A stretch of 64,000 bases of DNA. Origin: CAZFER01 sp964517495. GTDB lineage: Bacteria; Hinthialibacterota; Hinthialibacteria; Hinthialibacterales; Hinthialibacteraceae. Position numbers and translations under genes: made by a program. The notes below the pieces were generated by a model. It was given only the letters and a program-made list of their open reading frames with translations, did not search any database and was not told the DNA's origin. The stretch is taken from assembly GCA_964517495.1 (NCBI GenBank), contig CAZFER010000006.1, forward strand, positions 1-64,000. Reading direction: 5' to 3'. Below, one piece after another: positions 1 through 9,271 of this stretch (within the stretch, counting starts at the first letter, position 1; each line of letters opens with the position of its first letter).

Positions 1-103
1 AATTTCCACCGACAAAAATCGGTGGCCCCATTGAAGCGTCGTCACAAACCGTATTAACGGCCAGCTTCGCACGAATTTCCACCGACAAAAATCGGTGGCC
101 CTT
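1..103. repeat. Two copies of a 28-bp hairpin repeat
   Basis: Two nearly identical units start at 1 and 74. Each contains a perfect 7-bp stem (CCACCGA / TCGGTGG; arms 6-12 with 19-25 and 79-85 with 92-98) around a CAAAAA loop. They lie downstream of the minus-strand gene that ends at 165. They could be REP-like elements or tandem transcription terminators. The left edge of the array lies outside the window. Confidence 0.75.
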
Positions 104-164
104 TGAAAGGTCATGTGATGGTTTGGTTAGAGATACCGTAGAGGTGGGTTATAACTCACTCTTA

Positions 165-782
165 TTACTTTTTTGCTTCTAACATAAAGAGCGAAAAGTC
201 TTTCATGATTCCTTGGCTGGTTTGCTTATGAATTATATAGGGCGTGGTAATTTCAATGGAATGAAAACCGGCATTCCGGGCTAACGTCTTGATGGATGTA
301 CGTTCATAACCAAAATGGTGTATTCCCTTGGTATCCTTATGAAAATCACCTTCCTCTTTATCCAAATCGACTATGCCCAATTGCCCCGACGGTTTCAGGG
401 ATTTATAAAATTCAGATAGAACATGGGCCGTATCTTTCAAATGATGAAGGGTCATGGCGCAAATCACAATATCATACTGGTTCTTTGGAAGCACCTGTTG
501 TTCAATATCGATTGGCTGCAACTCAATAGTGTCAATCTTTTGCGAATCGATCTTCTCTCGCAGTATTTCAAGCATACCTTGCGATGAATCAATCGCGGTG
601 ATCTTCTCCACCAAAGGCTGAAAATGCAACGTCACCAGGCCGGTTCCTGCACCGTATTCCATTAAATGATGATGAGGTTCAATATTTAAAGCCTGCTGCA
701 ACGCATGAGCAATTGCATTGGCTGTATCAATCCTGCGTTGTTCGTGGTCCCAGGTTTTGGCTTCCTGATCAAATCGGTTCAT
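165..782 (-). CDS. Class I SAM-dependent methyltransferase
   Basis: The 205-residue product is a small soluble methyltransferase of the UbiE/Methyltransf_11 type. The SAM-binding motif I is seen as EYGAGTG near residue 42, followed by an acidic residue (AIDSS) ending strand 2 and an ICAMTLHHL motif near residue 110. The substrate cannot be told from sequence. It is the last of three minus-strand genes (Smr, NYN, methyltransferase) but is separated from the NYN gene by about 37 bp, so co-transcription is possible. Length is normal for a single-domain enzyme. Confidence 0.8.
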   Translation of the reverse strand: MNRFDQEAKTWDHEQRRIDTANAIAHALQQALNIEPHHHLMEYGAGTGLVTLHFQPLVEKITAIDSSQGMLEILREKIDSQKIDTIELQPIDIEQQVLPKNQYDIVICAMTLHHLKDTAHVLSEFYKSLKPSGQLGIVDLDKEEGDFHKDTKGIHHFGYERTSIKTLARNAGFHSIEITTPYIIHKQTSQGIMKDFSLFMLEAKK

Positions 783-819
783 GTATTATCTCTCCTGTTG
801 CTTGCCAACAACTATGATC

Positions 820-1347
820 TTATTGACTGGCACGGCTGTTTTTTAATAATTTATTGTCAATCTGAATTACCCGGTCGCAGCACTCCACTAAACCGACTGA
901 CAGTTTTGATATATAAGCATACTCAACATGCTTCCCCAGATTTTTAACCTGCTCAACTGCCGGAACAAGATCGGCATCACTGCTAACCAATATCGCCGTA
1001 TCATAAACATGGGCAAACGCCAGGGAAACCATATCAACTGCCAACCGCACATCAACCCCCTTTTCAACCTGGGTAGTTCCATGAACATCCAAACTCCCAA
1101 ACTGCAGCTGCAGGTAAGGCGTATTTTTAAGGTAAGAAAAAAATTTCTGCTGATCGTGAAAACTATTCTTTTGATCCTGGGTAGGTGGGCATATATAATA
1201 ATACGTGCGAACCAGCTGGCGTTCCTCACCGGTTAAGGCCTGCGAAAATTGATGATAATCAATTTTAACGCTGGATTTCAATTCTTTCAATTGAAAATAA
1301 AAATTACTCCCATCAATAAAAATACATATCCGTTCCATTGCACTCAT
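820..1347 (-). CDS. NYN-domain (LabA/DUF88-like) putative RNase
   Basis: The product has the NYN/PIN-like fold pattern: FIDGSNFY near the N-terminus with the first catalytic Asp, an invariant Asp in GVDVRLAVDM, and SSDADLVPAV with the later acidic residues. Proteins of this family are metal-dependent ribonucleases or RNA-binding relatives. The start may be the ATG at 1347, two bases after the Smr stop, or the ATG at 1338, which has a better spaced AAGGA. The close junction with the Smr gene indicates one transcript and possible joint action on RNA. The target is unknown. Confidence 0.8.
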   Translation of the reverse strand: MSAMERICIFIDGSNFYFQLKELKSSVKIDYHQFSQALTGEERQLVRTYYYICPPTQDQKNSFHDQQKFFSYLKNTPYLQLQFGSLDVHGTTQVEKGVDVRLAVDMVSLAFAHVYDTAILVSSDADLVPAVEQVKNLGKHVEYAYISKLSVGLVECCDRVIQIDNKLLKNSRASQ

Positions 1348-1349
1348 CC

Positions 1350-1619
1350 TTACATCTTTTTCGTATGTTTAAATCGTACAAACAGCCGGCCAAAGTTTTT
1401 GCTATCTTTATCAATCCGATGGTATTTTGATTTTATATGCGGTTGCTCCAAAAAACGCAACACCTTTTTCTTCAGTTGGCCTGATCCCTTCCCTGGAGTT
1501 ATTTCAATCATAGGGATTCGCTTCTCCACCGCTTCATCAATCACTCGATTTAATTCATCATCAATTGTCTTGCCCTTGTTATATATATCATGAAGATCAA
1601 GTTTGAGTTTCGCCATCAT
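1350..1619 (-). CDS. Stand-alone Smr-domain protein
   Basis: The 89-residue protein is essentially one Smr domain. It begins with a conserved LDLHDIY segment and has the loop TPGKGSGQLK near residue 42. Smr domains, as in the MutS2 C-terminus, are nucleic-acid endonucleases. Two adjacent ATG codons are possible starts (1619 or 1616); GAAGG lies just upstream. It is followed after 2 bp by the NYN gene, so two nuclease-type proteins are translated from one message. Confidence 0.85.
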   Translation of the reverse strand: MMAKLKLDLHDIYNKGKTIDDELNRVIDEAVEKRIPMIEITPGKGSGQLKKKVLRFLEQPHIKSKYHRIDKDSKNFGRLFVRFKHTKKM

Positions 1620-2543
1620 CCAGCCTTCGCTTTTATTTCAGTATGGTTGATATGGTGATGTCACACAGAACAATCTTCAAGATATACATGATCCCAATCA
1701 ACGATGTTCCCCACTGGCTATCTTTTGTAACCCCGGTGGGGTCAAAAGCATTGTTTTATTAAACCCTTTGGCAATAATCAGACTCACAGGGAAATCAATA
1801 CACAAGATAATGTTTATAAAGGTGATAAAATTTGTAAACATTATTTAGGATTCTAAATAAATTTAATTCCCTTAGCTATTTATGATTCTCCTCACTTATT
1901 GATTAAAGAGAACTTGATGGGATTTCGCTTAAATTAATTAGCAGCATAAGGGGAACCACTTCAACTGATCAAAAAACCTTTCGTGTTAGAATTTTATTTG
2001 TACACAAAAAAAATGAAATGAGTTTTGTTACTGTTATGACTTTATATAATCACATTCAAACATAAAAATAACCGAAAATCAATTTCACCCATGAATATAT
2101 TGAAATTCATAACTACAAAGACAAAATACATAGTACGCCACTCAATAAACAATCCCTGAATTTGGGAAGATTAAATGCGTTGTTCTTATTTGAACAATAT
2201 CCTTACAGAGCTATAGACAAACAAATATATTTAGTGTACAATCTATTCGAATCAGAAATAATACCGTAAATGAACCCAAACATCGGAATGGTGTAGACAT
2301 ACAAATAGTATATTCCACTATGCAATGATTTGACCATTAACGAAGGAGGGTCATAAAACAATTGTGGTAACTATTTTGGTGATGTCCATCCTATAATGAA
2401 CCGAATTGAGAAGGATGAAATGTTACTTTTCAAGACCATTCATGAAATACCATTCAGATTTAATTAAAAACTTGTATTGCATGTTATGAATTCAACACGA
2501 ATTCATCTTTCCGATGCTGAGACAAACAAAAAGGAGTCTATAG
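1620..2543. other. AT-rich intergenic region upstream of the methyltransferase operon
   Basis: About 920 bp with no credible gene on either strand. It holds a hairpin at 1709-1741 (arms 1709-1717 and 1733-1741, CCCCACTGG / CCGGTGGGG with one G-T pair and a 15-nt loop). The rest is AT-rich and presumably contains the divergent promoters for the Smr-NYN genes (minus) and the corrinoid operon (plus). I looked for a cobalamin-riboswitch core here and did not recognise one. Confidence 0.6.
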
Positions 2544-3467
2544 ATGAGCTTTCATACGGTTAAAACCATAAATCTGAAAGAAAATCTTTCTCCCAATCCA
2601 CAACGCTCTGAAACTGTGGAAGATGAAGAAGGGTGGTCTAAGATCAAAACCGAGGGAAAGCATATCGCAACCCGCACGACACCACTCATCAACATACCGG
2701 AAGCAATGCGGTTAAACGTATTGCGCGAATTCGGTTTAAGGGAAGATCAAGCGGAAAAACCGCTCCAATCCCACTTACTCGATCTTGATGATTACTCAGT
2801 CCACAAACTGAGCACAATTCCTATCGCTTTAACAGAATATACCTTATATAAAGAGCTGCAAAACGGAAAAGGGAAAGGGATTTCAAATCGAACCCGCCAG
2901 CAAATTTGCCAGGCACTGGAAGAATTGTCTGACAATATGAACCCAAAGGGAATATTCCGTTTCTTCCCTATTAAAGGGAAAGATGGGCGGGTAACCATTG
3001 GACGCCATACTCGTTTTGCCAGCAAAAACCTCCAATCTTTATTAAAACAATGCAAACGGGTGGCGGTTTTTATAACCACACTCGGCGAGGAAGTGGATCA
3101 AATCGTCGATCAGGCAATGAATGAACGTCCTCATTATGGATACATTCTAAACCTGGCCGCCTCAGCAGCAGCGGATATGGCGGCCGTATATATTCAAAAC
3201 CACATCAAAGGCTTAATTCCTAAAAATGAAACCACGACCTATCGCTATAGTCCCGGCTATTGTGATTGGCCCTTAAAGGAACAAAGCAAATTATTTGAAT
3301 TAATTCCAAACCATTCTGTAGGGGTGGACCTTTCTGATACTTTCCTTATGTCACCCAGTAAAAGTGTGTCTGGCGTCATCGGAATTTGCGCTTCAAATCT
3401 GAATATCGATTTGAAGAATCTCTGCAAAAAATGCCGTAGGACACAATGTTCACATCGAAGAAAATAG
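2544..3467 (+). CDS. Stand-alone MetH-activation-domain-like protein (corrinoid reactivation)
   Basis: The C-terminal half matches the activation domain of B12-dependent methionine synthase. It has an RxxPGY signature (RYSPGY, about residues 234-239) followed by DWPLKEQSKLFELI, GVDLSDTFLMSPSKSVSGVIG and a cysteine cluster at the C-terminus. In MetH this domain binds SAM and reductively remethylates inactive cob(II)alamin. Here it is not fused to a synthase and opens an operon of corrinoid methyltransferases, so it probably reactivates the operon's corrinoid protein, a job done by RamA in many MttB systems. The start has AAGGAG at 2531-2536. Confidence 0.8.
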   Translation: MSFHTVKTINLKENLSPNPQRSETVEDEEGWSKIKTEGKHIATRTTPLINIPEAMRLNVLREFGLREDQAEKPLQSHLLDLDDYSVHKLSTIPIALTEYTLYKELQNGKGKGISNRTRQQICQALEELSDNMNPKGIFRFFPIKGKDGRVTIGRHTRFASKNLQSLLKQCKRVAVFITTLGEEVDQIVDQAMNERPHYGYILNLAASAAADMAAVYIQNHIKGLIPKNETTTYRYSPGYCDWPLKEQSKLFELIPNHSVGVDLSDTFLMSPSKSVSGVIGICASNLNIDLKNLCKKCRRTQCSHRRK

Positions 3468-3479
3468 ATAAGGTCAATC

Positions 3480-4925
3480 ATGAATTATTCATCCAAGAAA
3501 CATCGGTTTCAATATAAACCGCTGAGTGCTCAAGATATTCAACAAATTCACGATACCAGTATGCGTGTGTTGGAAGAGGTCGGCTTTGAGGTATTGGAAG
3601 ACGAAGCCTTTTCCCTTTTCAAACAGGCTGGTGCTGAGGTCGATGAAGAAAAGCGTATAGTCAAGATTAAAGAGAGCCGCATTCAAGAAATCATCTCCAG
3701 CGTCCCCAACCAGGTAACCCTATATGGTCAAAATGATGCGTATAACATTACCCTGGGAGCAGGACATTCCTATTTCGGAACCGGGGGAACAGCGCTTTTT
3801 GTCCTCGATTATCAAACCGGTGAGAAACGGAAAGCCGATCTCAATGATCTAAACGAAATTATACGTTTGACAGATAAACTCCCCCACATCGATTTCATGC
3901 TATTGCCCACCTACCCCAACGAAATCCCTGTTGAGGAAGTGGATATCAATCGATTTTATGCTGGTCTTAAGTATACCCAAAAGCCCATCATGGGAGGGGT
4001 CTACACCACGGAAGGTATTGATAAAAGCATTCAAATGGCGGAAATGGTGGCTGGTGGTGAAGAAGCCCTGCGTAAACGCCCTATTATCTCCATGATCGCC
4101 TGCAGTATCAGCCCTCTTCGGCTCGATAGCAAATATGGCGCATTTATGATTCGGCTGGCACGCAAGAGCATTCCCACCGCTGTCCCCGTTGAACCTCTTT
4201 GTGGCGCGACAGCGCCGGTCACATTGGCGGGAACGTTGGTTATCCAAAACTGTGATGGTTTGATCAGTGTCATGTTAACCCAGCTGGCCAACCCGGGCGC
4301 TCCTGTCCTCTATGGCAGCGTTGCCACCTCGGTCAATATGCATGACGTCGCCTACCTTGGCGGGCCTGTGGAAAGCGGCATGATCAACGCCGCCACCGCA
4401 CAAATGGCCCGTTATTACGGATTCCCCTATTATTCCACCGCGGGAATCAGCGATTCAAAAACGCTGGATGCCCAATGCGGTTATGAATCATGTATCAACA
4501 ATCTGCTGGTTGGCATGGGAGGTGGCGATTTTATCCACGACGCCGCTGGCTTGATGGAATTTGCCATGACAGTCAGTAAGGAAAAACTGGTGATCGATAA
4601 TGAAATCATCGGCATGGTAAAACGGGCGGTATCCGGAATTAAAGTCAATGATAAAACCCTTGCCTTCGACACCATCAAAGCCGTCGGACCGGGGGGAAAC
4701 TTTGTTGCCGCGCGTCATACTCGCCATTTTTTCAAAAAAGAGCATTACCGCCCCACACTTACCAATCGGGAAAAGCGAGAAATGTGGGAAATGCAGGGGT
4801 CGCAACCCATCGACCAAGAAGCCCACTCCATCGTCAAAACCTTACTGGCTGAACCTGAGGTTTGCTATATTGACGAAGCGCTTTCAAAGAAAATCAAAGC
4901 CGCTTTCCCCGAGATTAAACAATAA
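3480..4925 (+). CDS. MttB-family corrinoid methyltransferase, paralogue 1 (non-pyrrolysine)
   Basis: The 481-residue protein has the family's TIM-barrel motifs: an N-terminal segment with LEEVGFEVLED, FGTGGTALFVLD, a central QKPIMGG strand, TQLANPGAPVLYG, YYSTAGISDSKTLDAQCGYES and AAGLMEF. Characterised relatives move a methyl group from trimethylamine, glycine betaine, carnitine or proline betaine to a corrinoid protein. The frame is open over the full usual length with no in-frame TAG, so this is a MtgB-type enzyme without pyrrolysine. It starts 12 bp after the activation gene. The substrate is unknown. Confidence 0.85.
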   Translation: MNYSSKKHRFQYKPLSAQDIQQIHDTSMRVLEEVGFEVLEDEAFSLFKQAGAEVDEEKRIVKIKESRIQEIISSVPNQVTLYGQNDAYNITLGAGHSYFGTGGTALFVLDYQTGEKRKADLNDLNEIIRLTDKLPHIDFMLLPTYPNEIPVEEVDINRFYAGLKYTQKPIMGGVYTTEGIDKSIQMAEMVAGGEEALRKRPIISMIACSISPLRLDSKYGAFMIRLARKSIPTAVPVEPLCGATAPVTLAGTLVIQNCDGLISVMLTQLANPGAPVLYGSVATSVNMHDVAYLGGPVESGMINAATAQMARYYGFPYYSTAGISDSKTLDAQCGYESCINNLLVGMGGGDFIHDAAGLMEFAMTVSKEKLVIDNEIIGMVKRAVSGIKVNDKTLAFDTIKAVGPGGNFVAARHTRHFFKKEHYRPTLTNREKREMWEMQGSQPIDQEAHSIVKTLLAEPEVCYIDEALSKKIKAAFPEIKQ

Positions 4926-4954
4926 ATTTTGACCAACAATTGAGAGAGGATCCC

Positions 4955-5779
4955 ATGAAAGTTATCGGAGAAAAGATAAACGCCACACGTAAATCGATTC
5001 GCAATGCCATTGCATCAAAAGATCGGGATACCATTGCAAAACAAATCAACGACCAGGTTGAGGCCAGTGCCCACTATATCGATTTAAATGCCGGGAATCC
5101 GGATGGTGATATTGCGAGTGAAGCGGATGATATGCGATGGCTGATTGATATTGCCCTCGAGGTTACAGATAAAACATTGGTACTTGATTCCGCCTCTGCA
5201 GATGTTATTCGTGCGGGGGCGGATCATTTGGCTGGCCAGCGGGCATGGATGCTCAATTCGGTTAAGAACGAATCAAACGTGTTGGAATCCCTGCTGCCCA
5301 TCGCAGCCCAACATGATGCGCCTGTGATTGCATTGGCCATGGATGAAGAATCAATCCCCGAAACCACGGATAAACGATTGGATAATTGCCGTTCCATTCG
5401 CGAAAAAGCCAATGCCTTGGGTGTCAAAGACGAACACCTTTACTTTGATCCACTGGTGATGCCCATTTCATCAAACTATAAATTCGGTGAAGTGGTTTTG
5501 AATACTATACGTGCTATTAAGCAAGAATTTCCTGAAGCGAAAACAACCTTGGGATTATCAAACGTCTCTTATGGATTACCGCTACGGCAAAAAATCAACA
5601 GCGCTTTTCTTATCGCTGCTGTTGCTAATGGGCTGGACTGTGCCTTTTGTGATCCCACCCGCCGTGAGATTCAACAAGCCGTTCTGCTTGCATCGCTGGT
5701 GTGCGGAAAGGATCGCTTTTGCCGCCGATTTGGCCGAGGGGTACGAAACGGATTATTTGAAAACGGACAACAAAAATGA
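4955..5779 (+). CDS. MtrH/AcsE-type methyltetrahydrofolate:corrinoid methyltransferase
   Basis: A pterin-binding TIM-barrel protein of 274 residues beginning with VIGEKINATRKS. It has DLNAGNPDGD near residue 45, the DPLVMPIS strand, and GLSNVSYGLPLRQ with the Asn expected to protonate folate. Such enzymes move methyl groups between methylcorrinoid and tetrahydrofolate. The ATG at 4955 is preceded by AGAGAGGA. Its stop overlaps the next start by 4 bp (ATGA), indicating translational coupling. The last 35 residues (CGKDRFCRRF and onward) fit the family, but the +1 frame there also reads as plausible protein, so a late frameshift cannot be excluded. Confidence 0.85.
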   Translation: MKVIGEKINATRKSIRNAIASKDRDTIAKQINDQVEASAHYIDLNAGNPDGDIASEADDMRWLIDIALEVTDKTLVLDSASADVIRAGADHLAGQRAWMLNSVKNESNVLESLLPIAAQHDAPVIALAMDEESIPETTDKRLDNCRSIREKANALGVKDEHLYFDPLVMPISSNYKFGEVVLNTIRAIKQEFPEAKTTLGLSNVSYGLPLRQKINSAFLIAAVANGLDCAFCDPTRREIQQAVLLASLVCGKDRFCRRFGRGVRNGLFENGQQK

Positions 5780-7305
5780 ACGATACATTTAGAAAAGGAA
5801 CACTCGTCAATCCACTGAAACGTCTTTCAGATGAGCAGGTTCAATGCCTCCATCAAGCCTCGCTTGCGATATTGGATGATCCCGGTATTACCTGCTTTAA
5901 CGAACAAGCCGCTGATTTGTATGATAAGAATGGATGCACGGTTAAACGCAATGAGGACGACACCGAAAGCTGGAATGTCCGATTCCCTGCCCGTGTCGTT
6001 GAAGATGCCGTACGCCAAGCTCCTGAAGAGGTTTTATTGGGCGCACGTAAACCTGAAAATACATTGAAACTCAATGCACATATCCCTACTGTGTACTTTG
6101 GGACTGGCTCGGAAACCAATATCTTTCTTGATACGGAGATGGATGAGTTTGTTTCGAAAAACGATCCTCAGGTTACCCGAAAATTTCCACGTTTTATTCA
6201 AAACCGCGGTTCAGTTAAGAACCTCTGCAAGTCAGCCAAACTTTGTAACCGGTTGGATAATGTCGATTTCTTCATCCGAAATGTAAACATACAGGATGAA
6301 GGCATCACTCATCAGAACAAGGATGTCAATGTCTTTTTTGCTTCCTTTATGTATATGCAAAAGCATGTCATGGCCGGGCTGGTCGATATCAACAACCTCA
6401 ATACCATTTTAAAACTGGCTGAACGGATGTGTGGTGGAGAGAGCAAAGCATCTCCGGTTTCATTCATCACCTGTATCATCAAAAGCCCGTTACAGATGGT
6501 AGAGGATACCACTGAGAAATTATTAGCTATCGCTAAAAAAGGTGTACCAGTGGTTTTATCCAGTTCACCACAAGGCGGATCAACCGCGCCCGTTTTGGAA
6601 GAGGGTATGGTCTCCATGATCAACGCTGAAATACTCGCGGGGATCGCCCTTGCTCAGTTGGCCAATCCAGGCACACCGGTTTTATACGGTGCCGTGCCGG
6701 TTCGCGCCCGCTTGGATAACCTGCATGATCTTTATGGAGCACCTGAATTCATCCATTACAACCAGGATTGCATCCAAATGGCCCAATATTATGGTATTCC
6801 CTGCTATTCAACAGCCGGTGTTGGGGATGCAAAAGTGCCAGGGATACAGGCCACGATTGAAAAGGTTTTCTCCCAATTAGCGGTGGCACAAGCTGGTGCG
6901 CAATATATCCATTATGCCTTTGGGTTGTTGGACAAAACCAATGTATTCTCACCCATACAAGCGGTTTTGGATGATGAGCATATCGGTCTCGTCCGCCATA
7001 TTCTGCGCCGCCCCATTTTCGACCAGGAAAAAACGGGTAAAGCCATTAAAGAATTGAGGCAAGTGACGGCTTCTTCTACTCAACTGTTCGCGCGCTACAT
7101 TCGTAAACCTCGAAGACAGGGATTGGTTTCACCCCCCTATGCATTTGAAACAAACAAACCGGAAGATGAAGTTTTTGCCAAGGCCTATGACCGCTTGCAG
7201 GCTTATTGGCATGAGGATGCAGATTGCCCACCGGATGATGTAATCGATGCAATTTACAAAGAAATAGATGGTTTATTGCCACGAGAGACTTTTAACATCC
7301 AATAA
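5776..7305 (+). CDS. MttB-family corrinoid methyltransferase, paralogue 2 (non-pyrrolysine)
   Basis: A 509-residue second MttB-like protein, clearly diverged from the one at 3480. It shares FGTGSETNIFLD, QKHVMAGL, LAQLANPGTPVLYGA, YYGIPCYSTAGVGDAK and a long acidic C-terminus. No in-frame TAG interrupts it. Its start overlaps the MtrH-type gene. Two different MttB enzymes with a single corrinoid protein and a single folate methyltransferase suggest two substrates, or two successive N-methyl groups, feeding one carrier. The direction of transfer cannot be decided from sequence. Confidence 0.85.
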   Translation: MNDTFRKGTLVNPLKRLSDEQVQCLHQASLAILDDPGITCFNEQAADLYDKNGCTVKRNEDDTESWNVRFPARVVEDAVRQAPEEVLLGARKPENTLKLNAHIPTVYFGTGSETNIFLDTEMDEFVSKNDPQVTRKFPRFIQNRGSVKNLCKSAKLCNRLDNVDFFIRNVNIQDEGITHQNKDVNVFFASFMYMQKHVMAGLVDINNLNTILKLAERMCGGESKASPVSFITCIIKSPLQMVEDTTEKLLAIAKKGVPVVLSSSPQGGSTAPVLEEGMVSMINAEILAGIALAQLANPGTPVLYGAVPVRARLDNLHDLYGAPEFIHYNQDCIQMAQYYGIPCYSTAGVGDAKVPGIQATIEKVFSQLAVAQAGAQYIHYAFGLLDKTNVFSPIQAVLDDEHIGLVRHILRRPIFDQEKTGKAIKELRQVTASSTQLFARYIRKPRRQGLVSPPYAFETNKPEDEVFAKAYDRLQAYWHEDADCPPDDVIDAIYKEIDGLLPRETFNIQ

Positions 7306-7318
7306 AAAGGAAAAGCAC

Positions 7319-7993
7319 ATGGAACCTATACTCGAAAAAATCAAAGAGAATGTCATATTAGGCCGAATCGACGAAGAGGACGAAGGGTTTGACGGAGATA
7401 TGGAAGGACAGCCCGGCGTAACGGAATTGGTGGAAACCGCCATTGAAGAAGGTTTGAATCCAGGTGACATCATCAAAAAAGGGTTGCATCCAGGAATGGA
7501 AGAAGTGGGCCGGCGTTTTGAAAAAGGAGACTACCTTATCCCCGATATGCTGGCGGCTGCTGAATGTGTTGGTGAAGCGATCAGAATCCTCGAACCCATG
7601 CTGAGTGAAAGTGACCTGCCCAGCAAAGGCAAATTCCTGCTGGCCACCGTTGAAGGGGATCTTCACGACATTGGTAAAAACATCGTTGCCACCATGTTGC
7701 GTGGAGCGGGGTTTGAAGTTGTCGATATGGGAACAGGGGTCAAATCCGACAAAATTGTTCAGAAAGTCGAAGAAATCAAACCCAAATACTTGGGACTTTC
7801 CGCCTTGCTGACAACCACCATGTCGCATATGAAAGAAGTGATCGATCTGCTCAATGAAAAAGGCTTGAGAGATTCGGTCACCGTTTTGGTGGGTGGTGCG
7901 CCGGTGTCGGAGGAATATGCCGAGAAGATCGGCGCCAATATGTATTGTGAAGACGCTTTCGCCACCATCGAAAAACTCGAAAAAGTCAGCTAA
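7319..7993 (+). CDS. Cobalamin-binding corrinoid protein (MtgC/MttC-like)
   Basis: A 224-residue corrinoid shuttle. The N-terminal helical cap (about residues 1-95, with EEVGRRFEKGDYLIPDML) is followed by the B12-binding Rossmann domain. That domain has the D-x-H-x-x-G motif at residues 114-119 (DLHDIG), the SALLTTTM loop and VGGAPVS near the C-terminus. The His is the lower axial cobalt ligand. The ATG at 7319 follows AAAAGGAAAAG and lies 13 bp after the second MttB gene. It should carry the methyl group between the MttB and MtrH enzymes. Confidence 0.92.
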   Translation: MEPILEKIKENVILGRIDEEDEGFDGDMEGQPGVTELVETAIEEGLNPGDIIKKGLHPGMEEVGRRFEKGDYLIPDMLAAAECVGEAIRILEPMLSESDLPSKGKFLLATVEGDLHDIGKNIVATMLRGAGFEVVDMGTGVKSDKIVQKVEEIKPKYLGLSALLTTTMSHMKEVIDLLNEKGLRDSVTVLVGGAPVSEEYAEKIGANMYCEDAFATIEKLEKVS

Positions 7994-8006
7994 AGGTTGC
8001 GCATCC

Positions 8007-9251
8007 ATGAGTACATCCAATCAGGCTTATTCCGAGGCAGCCACCAGCGGGAAATATGATCGAGGCCAGGCCTTCTATCAGAAATACGATAATGTCAGAA
8101 TCTTTTGGGAAGATGCGTTAACCCGAAAGTTAATGAAGACACCAGTGGCTGAAAGGCTCCACGTATGCCGGGAACAAAACCGTGGTCTGCGCATTCTTGA
8201 TTTGGGATGTGGCAGCGGTGATGGTTTTGAAATGTTTCTTCATTTCACTGCCAGTGAGGATGATTTACGCTCGGATATGAATCGCTTAATCACCTACGAT
8301 GATATGGAGCGTTATACCGGCGTGGATTTGAATCAAGACTTGCTCAATCAAAATGCCCAGCGATGGGGTAATGATCCAAAATTAAGTTTTTGTCAGGGAG
8401 ACTTGTCGAAAGGCTTTCCCACGCTCGATGATAATAATCCTTATGACGTGTACTTTGCCGGATATGGCACTTTCTCCCACTTTACCCGGGAGCAAACAGT
8501 ACGATTGTTGTCCCAACTGGTTACGCATGCACCGAATGGCGCCGTGCTTATTGGGGATTGGCTGGGACGTTTTTCTTATGAATGGCAGGATTTGTGGGAT
8601 AATGATCTATCCAAAGAACAATGGATGGATTATTACATCTCCTATATCTACCCACCGGAAGAACGCAAATCGGTGGAGCTGAGTCCACTGCCGTTAAGGT
8701 TGGTAACCCAGCAAGAACTCTTGACACATGTGATCAATCCCGTACAGAAAAACACCGGCGCAAAGGTAAAGATACTTGGATTTTACGATCGTTCAATCTT
8801 TATAGGCCGGCATATGGATACGGGAGATTACAATCACCATACCAAACCATTGCGCCAGTTCGTCAATTCTCTCTTCGAACGAAGCACGCGCACACCATTA
8901 CATGAACTCGTTATTGAATATCACCCCCACAATAATTTAGCGAGTGTGAATGATTTCTTCCAACATGCATTTAACGCCTGGAATGAAGTGGTAAAGCACT
9001 GTGCAGCACTTTGTTATGGTGATTCTTCTTCAGGAGATGATCTCCCTGCAAACCTGCCGCCTGAATCTGTTACAACCATTCAGCGATTTAAAACGATGAT
9101 GGAACATCTTAATTGTTTCTATACCGATGATATACGGGCGGATGTACTCGAAATGCAATTGGGTTTTCTCTTACGTGATTTAGAGTTTTCCTTGCAGCGT
9201 GGCCGTGGAAATGGCCATGGGCTGGTTGGCATCTTCGAAATTCAAAAATAA
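8007..9251 (+). CDS. SAM-dependent methyltransferase with long C-terminal region
   Basis: A 414-residue protein with a class I methyltransferase domain (motif I ILDLGCGSGDG near residues 61-71; YTGVDLN as strand 2; a QGDLSKGF motif near residue 130). About 170 further residues I cannot assign follow, rich in His and aromatics (EYHPHNN). The chosen ATG lies 13 bp after the corrinoid gene with AAAGGTTG upstream. An N- or O-methyltransferase beside corrinoid demethylases means the operon can both add and remove methyl groups. The acceptor is unknown. Confidence 0.75.
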   Translation: MSTSNQAYSEAATSGKYDRGQAFYQKYDNVRIFWEDALTRKLMKTPVAERLHVCREQNRGLRILDLGCGSGDGFEMFLHFTASEDDLRSDMNRLITYDDMERYTGVDLNQDLLNQNAQRWGNDPKLSFCQGDLSKGFPTLDDNNPYDVYFAGYGTFSHFTREQTVRLLSQLVTHAPNGAVLIGDWLGRFSYEWQDLWDNDLSKEQWMDYYISYIYPPEERKSVELSPLPLRLVTQQELLTHVINPVQKNTGAKVKILGFYDRSIFIGRHMDTGDYNHHTKPLRQFVNSLFERSTRTPLHELVIEYHPHNNLASVNDFFQHAFNAWNEVVKHCAALCYGDSSSGDDLPANLPPESVTTIQRFKTMMEHLNCFYTDDIRADVLEMQLGFLLRDLEFSLQRGRGNGHGLVGIFEIQK

Positions 9252-9271
9252 ACCAGAAAGGAACGTCAAAC

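Noticed and set aside
1620..2543. Cobalamin riboswitch upstream of the corrinoid operon
   Set aside because: I could not find a convincing B12-box core or conserved arrangement by eye. A covariance search would settle it.
5690..5779. Frameshift near the 3' end of the MtrH-type gene
   Set aside because: The +1 frame also looks protein-like, but the annotated frame keeps GKDRFCRRF and a normal length. Left as a note in the gene entry.
3480..7305. Pyrrolysine-containing MttB
   Set aside because: Both MttB-like frames run uninterrupted to family length, with no internal TAG and no pyl genes in the window.
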